Below the pieces are notes generated by a model, which saw only the letters and a list, made by a program, of their open reading frames with translations, was not told where the DNA came from and did not search any database. The position numbers and the translations under genes were made by a program. Source: an uncultured Burkholderiaceae bacterium (GTDB taxonomy: Bacteria; Pseudomonadota; Gammaproteobacteria; Burkholderiales; Burkholderiaceae_F). Taken from it: DNA of 64,000 bases. Positions within the stretch are counted from its first letter, which is position 1; each line of letters begins with the position of its first letter. The DNA is taken from positions 62,001 to 126,000 of the forward strand of contig CALXQR010000006.1 of NCBI GenBank assembly GCA_944390675.1, given 5' to 3'. Of the stretch, positions 52,033-62,700 are shown piece after piece.

Positions 52033-53289
52033 ATGGCAATTGAATTTGAGAAACAATCACTCGCGCGTCCTGAGGGCGAAGCCATCAAGCGGCGCGCCTT
52101 TTCTTTTTTCACAGCGGCGTTTTGTCTGATTTGCTGCTTTGCGACTTCAGCCACCTCCATCCCCATGATGGCCTATTGGACCGAAGCGCTGGGACTCACC
52201 TCCGCCGAAACCGCGATGACCGTTGTGAACTATTTCGGCGGTTGCGTCTTAACGCTTTTGCTTTTTGCGCGTTTCTCAAATTTATTAGGCCGAAAACCCG
52301 TTGTTATCATGGCTCTCATTTGCGGCATTGGTGCCTGCTATCTTTTCTCCACGGCGCTCACCGCCTCCGACATCAACCTTGGGCGTTTCCTTCAAGGGCT
52401 ATGCTGCGGGTTGGCCACAAGCGCCTCGATGGCATGGGTCGTTGATACGGCCCCTCGCGAGAAAGCGTGGCTTGGGACTGCGATGACAGCCGCCGGGCCC
52501 AATATCGGTTTGTCGCTCGGAACACTTTTGACGGGACTTATTATTGAGTACGATGTGCTAAATCCCGCGCATCTTTTCGAAGCCTGCATAGGACTGCTTC
52601 TGATCGGCATTGTTTGTTCAGTCTTCAGTACCGAAACGATGCGCTTTGGAACGGAAAGTTTGGGACAGGTCATTATCCCTAAAATCGCGCTTCCTGCGCG
52701 TCTCGTGCGCTTATTTTTTGTGGGTGTTTCAGCCTATATCGGTACGTGGGGCGTAAGCAGCTTCTTTCAAGGCTTCTCGGGCCAATTCGCGCTCATTGTG
52801 TTTGGCCAAAGCAGTGTTCTTTTGGCGGCAATCACTTATCTATTGCTCATCATCCCCATTGCCGTCTGCAGTCTTCTCTCCGGCCGTTTTAATCCGATCA
52901 AGACCACTTTTGTCATGATCACAGCCTTTTTAGTGGGAACCGCGGGTGTCTTTATCAACTTGAATCTTCAGAATCAATGGCTTTTCATCGCCTCTGTCGT
53001 TGTCGCGGGCGCCGCAATGGGCGGCACGTGGTGCGCGGTATTGAAGTTCCTGCTCATGGACGCCACCTTGAAAGAGCGCGCCGGACTTATCTCCGCCTTG
53101 TATTTAGGTGCCTATGTGGGCTCGAGTATTCCGAATTTCTCCGTGGGGCAATTAGCTAAAAATGCGACAATGGCCGATATCTCCTGCGGTTTCGGCGTTT
53201 GGATCACAATTACTTGGGTGATTGTTGTGCTGGCGCTTCTTTTCATCCGCAAGGCCCCGAGCGAGGCCGAAGCCAAGCGCTTCAATTAA
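52033..53289 (+). CDS. MFS transporter (12 segments)
   Basis: The 418-aa protein has 12 predicted membrane segments, with the loop 2-3 MFS motif FSNLLGRKPVV and GRFLQGLCCGLATSASMAWVVD in segments 4-5. It looks like a drug/metabolite MFS carrier (DHA1-like). The substrate is unknown. It lies between the aminotransferase and prmB, all in one direction. Confidence 0.85.
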   Translation: MAIEFEKQSLARPEGEAIKRRAFSFFTAAFCLICCFATSATSIPMMAYWTEALGLTSAETAMTVVNYFGGCVLTLLLFARFSNLLGRKPVVIMALICGIGACYLFSTALTASDINLGRFLQGLCCGLATSASMAWVVDTAPREKAWLGTAMTAAGPNIGLSLGTLLTGLIIEYDVLNPAHLFEACIGLLLIGIVCSVFSTETMRFGTESLGQVIIPKIALPARLVRLFFVGVSAYIGTWGVSSFFQGFSGQFALIVFGQSSVLLAAITYLLLIIPIAVCSLLSGRFNPIKTTFVMITAFLVGTAGVFINLNLQNQWLFIASVVVAGAAMGGTWCAVLKFLLMDATLKERAGLISALYLGAYVGSSIPNFSVGQLAKNATMADISCGFGVWITITWVIVVLALLFIRKAPSEAEAKRFN

Positions 53290-53366
53290 CGGAAAAATGA
53301 GCCTCAAATCGCCCGATATGGGTTAAAATGACGCCTGTTTTCAATTGATTTAAAAAGACTTTTCTT

Positions 53367-54269
53367 ATGATTACCGATAACGACGTTCGTCAATGCCGCC
53401 TGCAAACCATTCGGGACGTCATCCGCTACGCGATGACGCAGTTTGAAATCAACAATATTTTCTGCGGACACGGCTGCGCCGATACCTACGAAGAAGCCTA
53501 CTTCCTGGTATTGCGTTCGTTAAAGCTTAACTTTGAAGACTCTGACCGCTTCTGGGACGCGCGAGTCTCCAACGACGAACTTAAAATGCTGCTTGAGCGC
53601 ATCCAAAAGCGCGCGGTTGAAAAGATTCCCACGCCTTACCTCTTGAAAGAAGCGTGGCTCACCGAGCACCCCTTTTACTGCGATGAGCGTGTGATCATTC
53701 CCCGTTCCTACATTGCTGAGCTTTTAAAGGATGAACTCGCCCCTTGGGTCGCTAACCCCGATAACGTCACTCGCGTGCTCGATCTTTGCACGGGATCGGG
53801 CTGCCTGGGGATCCTCGCCGCTGAAGTTTTCCCCAACGCCAAGGTTGACTGCGTGGATATCAGCGCCGATGCGTTGGATGTCGCTCGGATCAACGTTCAA
53901 CGCTACGGCATGCAGGATCGCATCGAACTCATTCAAAGCGACCTTTATAACAATTTAGGCGATCGACAGTACGACGTCATCATCAGCAATCCCCCGTATG
54001 TAACGCAAAAAGCGATGAATGAGCTGCCCATGGAATACCGTCACGAGCCTGCCCTGGCTTTGGGCGCGGGCAACGATGGTCTTGATATTGTTCGACGCCT
54101 GATGACCGACTCCAAAGCGCACCTCACCAACAAAGGCGTGATGGTGGTTGAAGTGGGCGACGGTAAAGATGCCTGTGAAGCCGCCTATCCGAAGGTGCCC
54201 TTTACGTGGCTCGCCACCGAAGAGGAAGACGCCATGGTTTACCTTCTCAGAAAGGACGAGCTTCCGTAA
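53367..54269 (+). CDS. prmB: Ribosomal protein L3 glutamine methyltransferase PrmB
   Basis: The 300-aa enzyme has the AdoMet site VLDLCTGSGCLGILAA, and NPPYVT (208-213), the glutamine-binding NPPY motif of the HemK/PrmB family. The N-terminal helical part (DVIRYAMTQFEINNIFCGHG) points to PrmB rather than PrmC. It methylates a glutamine in ribosomal protein L3. The stop overlaps the next start (TAATG). Confidence 0.93.
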   Translation: MITDNDVRQCRLQTIRDVIRYAMTQFEINNIFCGHGCADTYEEAYFLVLRSLKLNFEDSDRFWDARVSNDELKMLLERIQKRAVEKIPTPYLLKEAWLTEHPFYCDERVIIPRSYIAELLKDELAPWVANPDNVTRVLDLCTGSGCLGILAAEVFPNAKVDCVDISADALDVARINVQRYGMQDRIELIQSDLYNNLGDRQYDVIISNPPYVTQKAMNELPMEYRHEPALALGAGNDGLDIVRRLMTDSKAHLTNKGVMVVEVGDGKDACEAAYPKVPFTWLATEEEDAMVYLLRKDELP

Positions 54270-56164
54270 TGCTTCGACTTCAAGACGTTAGTCTCATGCG
54301 CGGCGTGCGAGTGCTTTATTCGCACGCCACGCTTTTAGCCAATCCCGGTGAACGCATTGGTCTAGTGGGCGAAAACGGCTGCGGAAAATCGAGCCTTTTA
54401 GCGGCCATCTTGGGTGAAATTCCGATTGAGGCCGGTGAAATTTCCGCGCCAGACTTTCAACACATTGGGCACGTCGCGCAGGATATCGACACGGTGGATG
54501 AGGTGGCGATCGACTGGGTGCTCTCCGGTCACGCACCGCTTGTGGCTGCTAAAAAAGCCCTCGAAGAAGCCACCGATGATATGGCAACCGCACAGGCTGT
54601 GGCTACGCTTGCTGAACTCAATGAAGGCGCCATCACCGCTCAGGCCAAAATCATTCTTCACGGCCTGGGCTTTACCGAAGAGATGACAACGCACCGCGTT
54701 AAAGATTTCTCTGGCGGCTGGCGAAACCGCTTGGCTCTTGCGCGCGCCTTGATGTGCCCGGCAGAACTCCTGCTTTTGGACGAACCCACCAACCACTTGG
54801 ACCTGGATAGCGTCATTTGGCTTGAAGCGTGGCTTAAACGCCAGCACGCCACGACGATCATCATCAGCCACGACCGCGAATTTTTGGATCGCACCGTGGG
54901 CACGATCTGGAGCGTTGAAGACAACACGATCCGCCGCTACGCGGGTAACTACAGCGCTTTTGAACTGCTTCGCGTTGAAAGGCTGCGCGCGCAGGACGCC
55001 GCGGCCAAAGCTTACGAGAAACAAAGCGCGCATCTTCAAAGTTTCATTGACCGCTTCCGTTATAAAGCTACTAAAGCACGACAAGCGCAGTCCCGCATCA
55101 AGATGCTTGAAAAACTTCAAGCGGTGGAACCCGTGCGTGCGACGCGCGAGTGGCGCTTTGAATTTTTAAAGCCCGAGCGTCTTCCTGAGCACCTTGTCGA
55201 AGCACAAGGCGTGGCGCTGGGCTACGGTGATAAGGAAATCATTCACGATGTGAAGTTTTCGATCCGTGCGGGTGAGCGAATCGGCGTGTTGGGTGTAAAC
55301 GGCGCTGGCAAATCCACACTCATCAAAGGAATCTGCAAAGAGCTTCTCCCCATGGCCGGTGAATTCCGATTCGGCCAGGGCCTTCAGATCGGCTACTTTG
55401 CCCAACACCAGATCGAGCAATTACGAGGCGATGAAACGCCCCTGCAGCATCTCAGACGCAAAGCGCCGGACGTGCGTGAGCAGGAACTGCGAGATTTCTT
55501 AGGGCGGTTCCGCTTTAGCGGCGATATGGTAAACGCCCCCGTCAAACCCTTCTCGGGGGGTGAGAAAGCGCGCTTGGCTTTAGCGCTATTGGCGTGGGAT
55601 AAGCCCAACCTTATCGTCCTTGACGAACCGACAAACCACCTTGATATGCAAACGCGCGAGGCGCTCACGATGGCGCTCTCCTCGTTTGAAGGGTCGCTTT
55701 TGCTCGTCTCCCACGACCGTCACTTATTGGCCGCGACCACCGACCGACTGATGCTTGTGCATAATGGGCTCGTGACCGAATTTGACGGCGACTTGGAGGA
55801 CTACGCGAAACTTGTGCTCGAAACACGCAAGGCGACGCTAGCCGCTGAAAAAGTGAAAAGCGACTCCGCGCCTTCTGTCAATAAAAAGGAAGCCCGTCAG
55901 CAGGCAGCGCTCGAACGTCAGCGCATCGCCAACCTCAAGAAACCCTTACAAAAGGAACTCGCTTCGGTTGAGAAAAAACTCAATCCGTTGAGCACCGAAC
56001 TGAAAGCGCTTGATGCGAAACTTGCCGACACCGCCTTTTATACACAAGGTGATCAGGATGAAGTGGCCGCGGCGCTCAAACGCCACGGAGAACTCTCCGC
56101 GCAGGTTGAAGAACTCGAAGCTCGATGGCTTGAATTATCTGAAGCCATTGAAGCAATTGTTTAA
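54269..56164 (+). CDS. yheS: ABC-F family ATPase, YheS-like
   Basis: The 631-aa protein has two ABC domains without membrane segments: GENGCGKSSL and GVNGAGKSTL Walker A motifs, FSGGWRNRLALARAL and FSGGEKARLALALL signatures, LLLDEPTNHLDL and IVLDEPTNHLDM Walker B, separated by a charged linker, plus a C-terminal coiled coil. The start MLRLQDVSLMRGVRVLYS and the tail fit YheS. ABC-F proteins act at the ribosome to help translation. The ATG overlaps the prmB stop. Confidence 0.92.
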   Translation: MLRLQDVSLMRGVRVLYSHATLLANPGERIGLVGENGCGKSSLLAAILGEIPIEAGEISAPDFQHIGHVAQDIDTVDEVAIDWVLSGHAPLVAAKKALEEATDDMATAQAVATLAELNEGAITAQAKIILHGLGFTEEMTTHRVKDFSGGWRNRLALARALMCPAELLLLDEPTNHLDLDSVIWLEAWLKRQHATTIIISHDREFLDRTVGTIWSVEDNTIRRYAGNYSAFELLRVERLRAQDAAAKAYEKQSAHLQSFIDRFRYKATKARQAQSRIKMLEKLQAVEPVRATREWRFEFLKPERLPEHLVEAQGVALGYGDKEIIHDVKFSIRAGERIGVLGVNGAGKSTLIKGICKELLPMAGEFRFGQGLQIGYFAQHQIEQLRGDETPLQHLRRKAPDVREQELRDFLGRFRFSGDMVNAPVKPFSGGEKARLALALLAWDKPNLIVLDEPTNHLDMQTREALTMALSSFEGSLLLVSHDRHLLAATTDRLMLVHNGLVTEFDGDLEDYAKLVLETRKATLAAEKVKSDSAPSVNKKEARQQAALERQRIANLKKPLQKELASVEKKLNPLSTELKALDAKLADTAFYTQGDQDEVAAALKRHGELSAQVEELEARWLELSEAIEAIV

Positions 56165-56185
56165 ACCTACTGATTACGTTTAAAA

Positions 56186-57007
56186 ATGACTCAAACCCAT
56201 ACCCGAACCATCAAGGCGCTCGCCCCCATTGAATGCCCCGAGCATCCGTTTTCGCGCGTGCTCGTGCTCTTCATGAGTCTGGCGGTGTTTGCGCTTTTGA
56301 TCGGCGTTTTAAATTTTATTTTCCGTGAGCTCTACATGGATGTGTTCATCACGCAAACCGCGCTTGACCAAGTTGTGAAAAAGGATGAATACATCGATAT
56401 CTGGCTTGTGGGCTTGCGCTTTGACGCAAAATTGGCCTACTGGCTGATGCTCCCGGGCATTTTCGTGAGTCTTTTGGGCGCGATGGGCCCGGCGTTTTTC
56501 CGCTTGTGCGTGAGAATCATCAGCGTGTGGGTCGCGCTTTGCGCAGCCTGGCTCATTGCGACGACCTGCGCCAATATCCATGTGCTGGGTGCAACGGGGC
56601 TGCCCCTTACCGCCGCTCAAGTCGCCTCCTTCATGCACGCGCCCTTTACAAATTTGGCGGCTTATTCGGCTAATTACCCCGTCTTTTTTGATGCGGTGAT
56701 CACAATTTTTGTCACAGGGCTCTTCCTGGGCCTCTGGCATCGACTCACAACGATTTTCAGCACGTCTACCCTTTGGAAAAAGGAAAATATGATCAATTGG
56801 CTCATTTGCCTGTGCTGCTTCTTTGGCTTTGTGTGGACGTCGGCTCAGACGTATATCACCTCGACCGATCCCTTGACACCTGACCATGCCCGCATTAGCG
56901 ACATCCCGATGGTGAATTACCTCGTGATGAACGCGCCGATGAGCATCCATTATTCAGACGCGCACGACCGACTGGCTCTAGGCAAGATTAAAAAGGAAGA
57001 AGAATAG
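56186..57007 (+). CDS. Membrane-only paralogue of an LTA-synthase-type protein
   Basis: The 273-aa protein has about five membrane segments and no catalytic domain. It aligns by eye with the N-terminal part of the sulfatase encoded next: FRELYMDVF / IRELYYWIM, VGLRFDAKLAYWLMLPGIF / LGLRFDARTGAILAIIPLL, and MNAPMSIHYSDAHDR / LNAPMALYYAAQDRK. It ends where the other protein passes into its enzyme domain. It probably arose by duplication and loss of the sulfatase part. A role as partner of the full protein is only a guess. Confidence 0.75.
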   Translation: MTQTHTRTIKALAPIECPEHPFSRVLVLFMSLAVFALLIGVLNFIFRELYMDVFITQTALDQVVKKDEYIDIWLVGLRFDAKLAYWLMLPGIFVSLLGAMGPAFFRLCVRIISVWVALCAAWLIATTCANIHVLGATGLPLTAAQVASFMHAPFTNLAAYSANYPVFFDAVITIFVTGLFLGLWHRLTTIFSTSTLWKKENMINWLICLCCFFGFVWTSAQTYITSTDPLTPDHARISDIPMVNYLVMNAPMSIHYSDAHDRLALGKIKKEEE

Positions 57008-57012
57008 TTCTT

Positions 57013-57039
57013 AAGGGCGTCCGAATTCGGGCGCCTTTT
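57013..57039 (+). terminator. Terminator between the two LTA-synthase-type genes
   Basis: AAGGGCGTCCG-AATT-CGGGCGCCTT hairpin followed by TTC. Confidence 0.7.
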
Positions 57040-57123
57040 CATTTGTAACGAAGCGTTGAGAAAAAGTCGTACCAATAACCTTTTCGTTAAAATATCGGCG
57101 ACACTAATGAGATCGTTTTGAAA

Positions 57124-59166
57124 ATGACCTTTATTCCTGAATTCAGACGTCCGGATAAGCCTCTGGGCCGTTTTCTTCTGCTTTTTACTCAGTGCTTTCT
57201 TTTAGCCGCTATTGCCATCGTTTTCATGGCGGCAATCCGTGAACTTTATTACTGGATCATGGTGGTGCACGCGGTGCCGGAGCAAATGATTCAAACAGAT
57301 GATGTCTGGCGCATGCGCTTTTTAGGCCTTCGCTTTGACGCGAGAACGGGCGCTATTTTAGCGATCATTCCCCTTCTCGCCTCGGTCTTTCTTTCCTACT
57401 TTAAGAGTGCCTGGAAGCCGCTTACGAAATTTTTAACGATTTGGGCGGGTTTTGCCTTTTTCGCGACGGCCTTTTTATCGGTCTGCAATTTCCACTACAT
57501 CCGAACCTTCCATAACGCCATCGACATCTTCGTTTTTAATTTCCTGCACGAAGAACCCCACGCGGTGATGACGACCGTCTGGCAGGACTATCCGATTATC
57601 TCCAATAGCCTCGCGGTGATCGCTGCCACGATCCTGATGACCTGGCTTTGGGGACGGATTTTTGCGAAATTAAGCCAAGCGAAAATTTGGGATGCGTTAA
57701 ACACCATTAAAGCCATCGCTTTAATTGTCGTTGGGGTTGTCGCTTTTGTATTCTTGGCGCGCGGCTCTTTGACCTCCCGCTATCCGCTTCGCCGCAATAA
57801 CGCTCAAGTCTCCGTTATTGAAGAAATCAACGACTTGGTTTTAAACGCCCCGATGGCGCTTTACTACGCCGCGCAAGACCGCAAGCGCTCAATGAAGTTT
57901 GAACCTGCCTCGGCTGAGCGAGGTGAAAGACTGATGGCGCAGGCCAATATTGGGTCACTTACTCAAAAAACGCCCGCCAATGAAAAACTGGCACAAATGA
58001 AACCTCATGTGGCGCTCTTCATTATGGAAAGCATGGGCTTTAACATGATGAGTTACGATGAACCAGGCAAAGTTGATCTTATGGGGTCGCTGCGTGAACA
58101 TTTTGAAAAAGACTACGTCTTTAAGCGCTTTACCTCCGCCGACCTCCACACCATTCAATCGGTGGCGCAGCTTCTCTTTTTAAGCCCCGTCTCTCAGGTG
58201 AGCACCTCGTCCATCCGCAATGTGACGCTCCCCGGCACGCCTTTTGAGGTTTATAAGAAAGCCGGTTACCGAACGGTCTTTGTTACCTCCGGCACCACCG
58301 CTTGGGAAAATATGAACGAGTACCTGCCCCGTCAGTACGTCGACGAAGTCTATGACCAGACGCACCTGATGGACGCCTTTGGCCTAACCTCCACTTCTGA
58401 ATGGGGCGTGGAAGATCATTACGCTTTTGATTTTGCAGCCGACCTCGTTGAAAAGTCGGATAAGCCCGTGTTTATTGTGGTGCTCTCAACCGCAAACCAC
58501 CCACCTTATCATGTGCCGGTTAACTACACCCCGAAACCCATCACGGTGCCGGAAGTGATTAACCGTCACTACAACCACGATGATTACGCGCAGTCGCTTC
58601 TCACTATCATGCAGACTTATCAGTCAAGCGCTGACGCGTTAGGTCAAACAATCAGCCGCTTTAAGGCAATGAAGGGACGCGAGAAAGTGATTGCTGCGAC
58701 CGCCGACCACCGCATGCTCGGCATGCGCCCGGTGATCACCGACGGCCCCTTTAAGGATGTGGCTGTCCCCTTCTACGTTTGGGCCTCAGGCAACGTCAAA
58801 AACGCAGTTGATATCCGCTATGACGCCAAACGTGTGGGGTCTCACAAAGATATTTTCCCCACGCTTTACGCGTTAAGTCTGTCGGAAGCCACCTATAGAA
58901 CCGTGGGCGGCAGAAACCTTTTGGCCCCCGTCGATGACCCTGATCGCGCTTTCGGCTACAACATCTCGCTTTGGATGGACGATAAGGGCGTGTATTCGTT
59001 AAAGGGACCGATTGTGTTTTTCCCGTGGGCCGATGACAAGGTTGATTTCATGACGGATTACAAGAAAATGAGTCACCCTGATCCGAAAGTGAAAGCGAAA
59101 ATTGAAGCCTATCGCCCCTTGGATTTCTGGCAGTTAAATGAAAGAGCATGCGGACTGAAAAAATAA
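57124..59166 (+). CDS. LTA-synthase-family sulfatase (phosphoglycerol/phosphoethanolamine transferase type)
   Basis: The 680-aa inner-membrane protein has five N-terminal membrane segments (to about residue 215) then a periplasmic alkaline-phosphatase-like domain. HVALFIMESMG holds the metal Glu, ADLHTIQSV the likely nucleophile Thr, ANHPPYHVP and TADHRMLG the other metal and substrate residues. Relatives move phosphoglycerol or phosphoethanolamine onto surface glycans or lipids. ATG 57124 was chosen; a TTG two codons earlier is also possible. Confidence 0.88.
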   Translation: MTFIPEFRRPDKPLGRFLLLFTQCFLLAAIAIVFMAAIRELYYWIMVVHAVPEQMIQTDDVWRMRFLGLRFDARTGAILAIIPLLASVFLSYFKSAWKPLTKFLTIWAGFAFFATAFLSVCNFHYIRTFHNAIDIFVFNFLHEEPHAVMTTVWQDYPIISNSLAVIAATILMTWLWGRIFAKLSQAKIWDALNTIKAIALIVVGVVAFVFLARGSLTSRYPLRRNNAQVSVIEEINDLVLNAPMALYYAAQDRKRSMKFEPASAERGERLMAQANIGSLTQKTPANEKLAQMKPHVALFIMESMGFNMMSYDEPGKVDLMGSLREHFEKDYVFKRFTSADLHTIQSVAQLLFLSPVSQVSTSSIRNVTLPGTPFEVYKKAGYRTVFVTSGTTAWENMNEYLPRQYVDEVYDQTHLMDAFGLTSTSEWGVEDHYAFDFAADLVEKSDKPVFIVVLSTANHPPYHVPVNYTPKPITVPEVINRHYNHDDYAQSLLTIMQTYQSSADALGQTISRFKAMKGREKVIAATADHRMLGMRPVITDGPFKDVAVPFYVWASGNVKNAVDIRYDAKRVGSHKDIFPTLYALSLSEATYRTVGGRNLLAPVDDPDRAFGYNISLWMDDKGVYSLKGPIVFFPWADDKVDFMTDYKKMSHPDPKVKAKIEAYRPLDFWQLNERACGLKK

Positions 59167-59191
59167 ATTACAAAGAGCCTAATACCTGAGA

Positions 59192-59230
59192 GACTCATTG
59201 CTTTGAATTTTGCAGTGAGTCTTTTCTTTT
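59192..59230 (+). terminator. Terminator after the LTA-synthase-type gene
   Basis: GACTCATTGC (59192-59201) pairs with GCAGTGAGTC (59212-59221, one G-T), followed by TTTTCTTTT. Confidence 0.85.
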
Positions 59231-59662
59231 ATCTCTTCATTTAGAAAACTCAACAGCAGGATTTCGTGACTTCCTACATCCTGAATTTTTAAGAAATTAT
59301 TGGATTATTTTTTACTATTTTCCTTCAATATTTTTTACGATTTTCTTCTAATATTTTTTAAGAAATTGTTGCTTATCTATCTGTTTTATCTGTATATTTT
59401 GAAATATAATTTGTTTGTTATTTTTCTGGTTTTATCAGTTGATAAGCTCAAAAACACCCACACAAAAATTATTCGATATTTTTGAAGACCTTCGCTCAAC
59501 GATACTAATCCCCTCCAGTGTCAATCTCTTACTAACAAAACCAGAGAAAGTTTCTTAACAGTAAACCGTCATTTCTGGTTTTTAATTGACCTTAAACACT
59601 TGCGGCGAACTTCGTTATTTTGTCGACCATTTTTAATTTTTTAGTACTTTAGGGGTATTTGC

Positions 59663-59681
59663 TTAATTTGGAGCAAATTAA
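59663..59681. promoter_or_regulatory. Palindrome upstream of the autotransporter
   Basis: TTAATTTG-GAG-CAAATTAA, perfect 8-bp arms, 15 bp before the G9 tract and about 88 bp before the ATG. It may be an operator for a dimeric regulator. Confidence 0.45.
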
Positions 59682-59695
59682 TGTACTTTTGCCTT

Positions 59696-59704
59696 GGGGG
59701 GGGG
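59696..59704 (+). repeat. G9 homopolymer tract in the autotransporter upstream region
   Basis: Nine consecutive G, 64 bp before the ATG. Length changes here would alter spacing between promoter or operator elements. The context after the tract (TAACTATT) partly resembles that after the coding G10 tract. Confidence 0.8.
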
Positions 59705-59768
59705 TAACTATTGCATTTTCTCTTTGGATAAAATCCGCTCATCAAACAAACTGTTTCAGGTCACTCCT

Positions 59769-62700
59769 ATGACAAACTACAACCATAAATTCAAGAAAAA
59801 TTTAATTGCCGATTGGATCGGCCGTGATTTATCTGCTGCTCTTCGGGGGGGGGGTAAAGACTAACTATTTACCGAAGGCTTTTATAGTCGCTTCTGCGCT
59901 TGCAACATCTTTGTCATTTTCGTCTACTGCTTTTGCCCAAGTTGTCAATGATGGCAAACCAATTTATGTTCATGAAACAGAACTTTCATACAACAATCCT
60001 AATGAGCAATTTGAAATTACGATCAGCGATAAACTAAATGGGATTGACGTTTTAGAAGGAAAATTACAACTTGATAAGATTCATTCCTTAATCATTAATT
60101 CCGCCGAAGGCAACACAGCTCAAGCAGGTATTAATATAAACAAGAACAGTCTGGTTACTATTGATTCACTTGATAAAATCGACTTATCTATAGATAAAGA
60201 TAGCGGGATGGTTTTTGGAGTCTATGCCGAAAACAACTCTTCACTTACTCTCAATAGCGGCAACTTCATTTCTATTAATACTTCTACACAAACTAAAAAT
60301 AATTCGGGTATCAATGCCGGAGACTTATCATCCATCAAAATCACATCCACTGGTCAGAATAATAACGGTTGGGGACTGAACGTAGTCAGTAAAAATTTGG
60401 AGGATACATGGGCTATAGTAACTGCTGGCGGTGATGTTGATGTTAACACTACTGGTGGAGGAATTTATCTAGAAACCGCTTCTACAACCAATACTTATAC
60501 AGTGTATGCTTCTGACAGCAGTCAGCAATCCGGCTCAATAAATCTATCTTCATCAGGAAACATCAGTATTAATGCTACGATCACAGACAGTAATACAACA
60601 GAAAAAATTTATGCCAGTGGGGTAGCAGCTTACGCTACTTTTGGTCATAAAGCTGAGACTGTCTTAACAGGTAAAAATATTGCAATAACAACCAATGTAA
60701 ACAACAACCGTTTAAATGGTGCTTATGGCATAACCACTCAGACTTTTTCTGATAGTGCTACAGCTCAATCACATGCGCAATTAAACGCTGATTCTGTTTC
60801 GATTAACGCACAATCTGCAAACCCAAATAATGCCTTTGGAATATTCAATGCCTCGGGTAACGTTGATATCAATACTCTGAATTTGACAGAAATAATCTCA
60901 TCGGGCACGGGTATTCGTGCGATGCTTAATTCGAACACACCGTCTAAGCAAGCCTATGTAGACATTGATTCTGGTTCAAATACCATTTCTGCCTCTCAAT
61001 ATGGTATTCGTGTATCTGGAGCCACTACCGTTGTTGATCTAGATGCGAAAATGGGATCAAATTCCATCACAGTATCTAATAATGGCAGAGGAATTTATTC
61101 TGACTCCGGTAAGGTGAATCTGACAGCTTCAGATAACAATTCTCTTAGTGGTAAATATGGGATTCATGTTGCCAATAGTGGTACAGCGACCTTAATCTCA
61201 GGCAAAAATACTGAGATTAAGAATGCCTCCTATGGGATTTATACGCAAAAAGCAAACGTCTTTTTAGATTCAGGTGAAAACACCACAATTCAAGGTAATT
61301 ACGGTATTTACGCCGATGGAGGAGTTTTATCAATAAATTCCGATAAAAGCACATCATTCGAAGGTGGTAGTTACGGCATTTATGGCAAAGCTGCAAACTT
61401 AACCATAACATCTGGTGAAGAGTCAATTTTTAGTGGTGACACTGGCGTTTATGTAACTTCTAACACTTCATTTACCTTGACTTCGAATGAAAGCAATAGA
61501 TTCACCACCAAAAACTATGCTTTAAGAGCGCAGGGAAACGCGTCAATATCCCTTACATCTAATAACGATAGTAACGTGTTATCAGTTACGAACTCCAATC
61601 GTACCGGTCAAGGAATCTACTCAGAAAGCAGTGTAGTGCTAGATAGTAAGTTAGATAATATTATTGATGCAAATATTGGAGCTCAAACTGGCAATAATGG
61701 GGGAATCAAGTTCTTATCTGGTCGTAATACTGAAATTTATGCTACTGACTTGTCAATTTACGCAAAATCTGGTTCTGTCTTGTTGAATTCGGATAAGGCA
61801 AATTTAGTTCAAGCTGGAAACATTTCATCTAACTCTTCCAGGAACTATACCTACGGAACAGGTATGGCTATCCAGGCTTTGAATCAAGGCAAAATTGAAC
61901 TTTATGCTGGAGACGTAAATGCTATTTCTGGAGCTGTCTCGTCTAAAGACACAGGTTCATCTGTTCTATTTGATGCCAAAACGAATACAGTTAGTTCTTA
62001 CGCCGTCATCAAAAATGCCGGCAACCTTAATAACGCTACCGACGATAAATTTAAAGACAACCGTGTGATTTCTGCCTTGTACGCAGAAGGAACCGGTGCA
62101 AAAATTTCCTTAACCGGCGAACAGAACTATCTGTCAACCTTTGCTGACAGTGAAGTTCACAACGACCTCGAACGTGTCGTCTGGGCTTACAATGGCGCCG
62201 ATATCAATATTGATGGCTTCACGTCTATCACAACCGATAGTTACGAAAAGAGCTTAAACAGCATCGACATCGCCATCGCCGCGGGTACGGCTGTTAACCT
62301 TAATGAAGATATCGTTAACGCAGATGATGCAGATCGTGCGCAAGTTCAAATTAACTACGCCAACACAACTGACAGTGAAGGCAAAGCCGTTTTGAGCAAG
62401 GTTACGGGCGACATTCTCTCGGCCTATGCCGGTTCAGTTGACATCGCTCCGAAGAGCACTTCTGACGGTCTTGTTGTCACGGGCAACCTGCTCGCCGGTA
62501 ATAACGGTAAATTAACCGTTGATATCGGCGCCAACGGTGTTCTCACCGGCCGCGCGGATGACTACGGTGACGCCGGTTTTATCACGGACTCAGAACACAC
62601 CACTTTCTTTGATCCGGCCTTCAGCTCTGAAATTTTCAAGGGCGGTCAGGTTAACCTGAAGATGGGCGACAACGCCCGTTGGAATGTCACGGGCCAAAGC

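Larger units (their letters stand above)
59231..59768. other. AT-rich upstream region of the autotransporter gene
   Basis: About 540 bp without a credible gene; a 61-codon frame at 59300 is an AT-rich artefact. It holds repeated pyrimidine-rich stretches (TCAATATTTTTTACGA and CTAATATTTTTTAAGA, about 59325-59367), a perfect inverted repeat TTAATTTG-GAG-CAAATTAA (59663-59681) and a G9 tract (59696-59704). Confidence 0.6.

Noticed and set aside
59300-59485. 61-codon frame rich in Phe/Leu/Ile/Tyr upstream of the autotransporter
   Set aside because: It results from T-rich intergenic DNA; no ribosome site and no sensible topology beyond low complexity.
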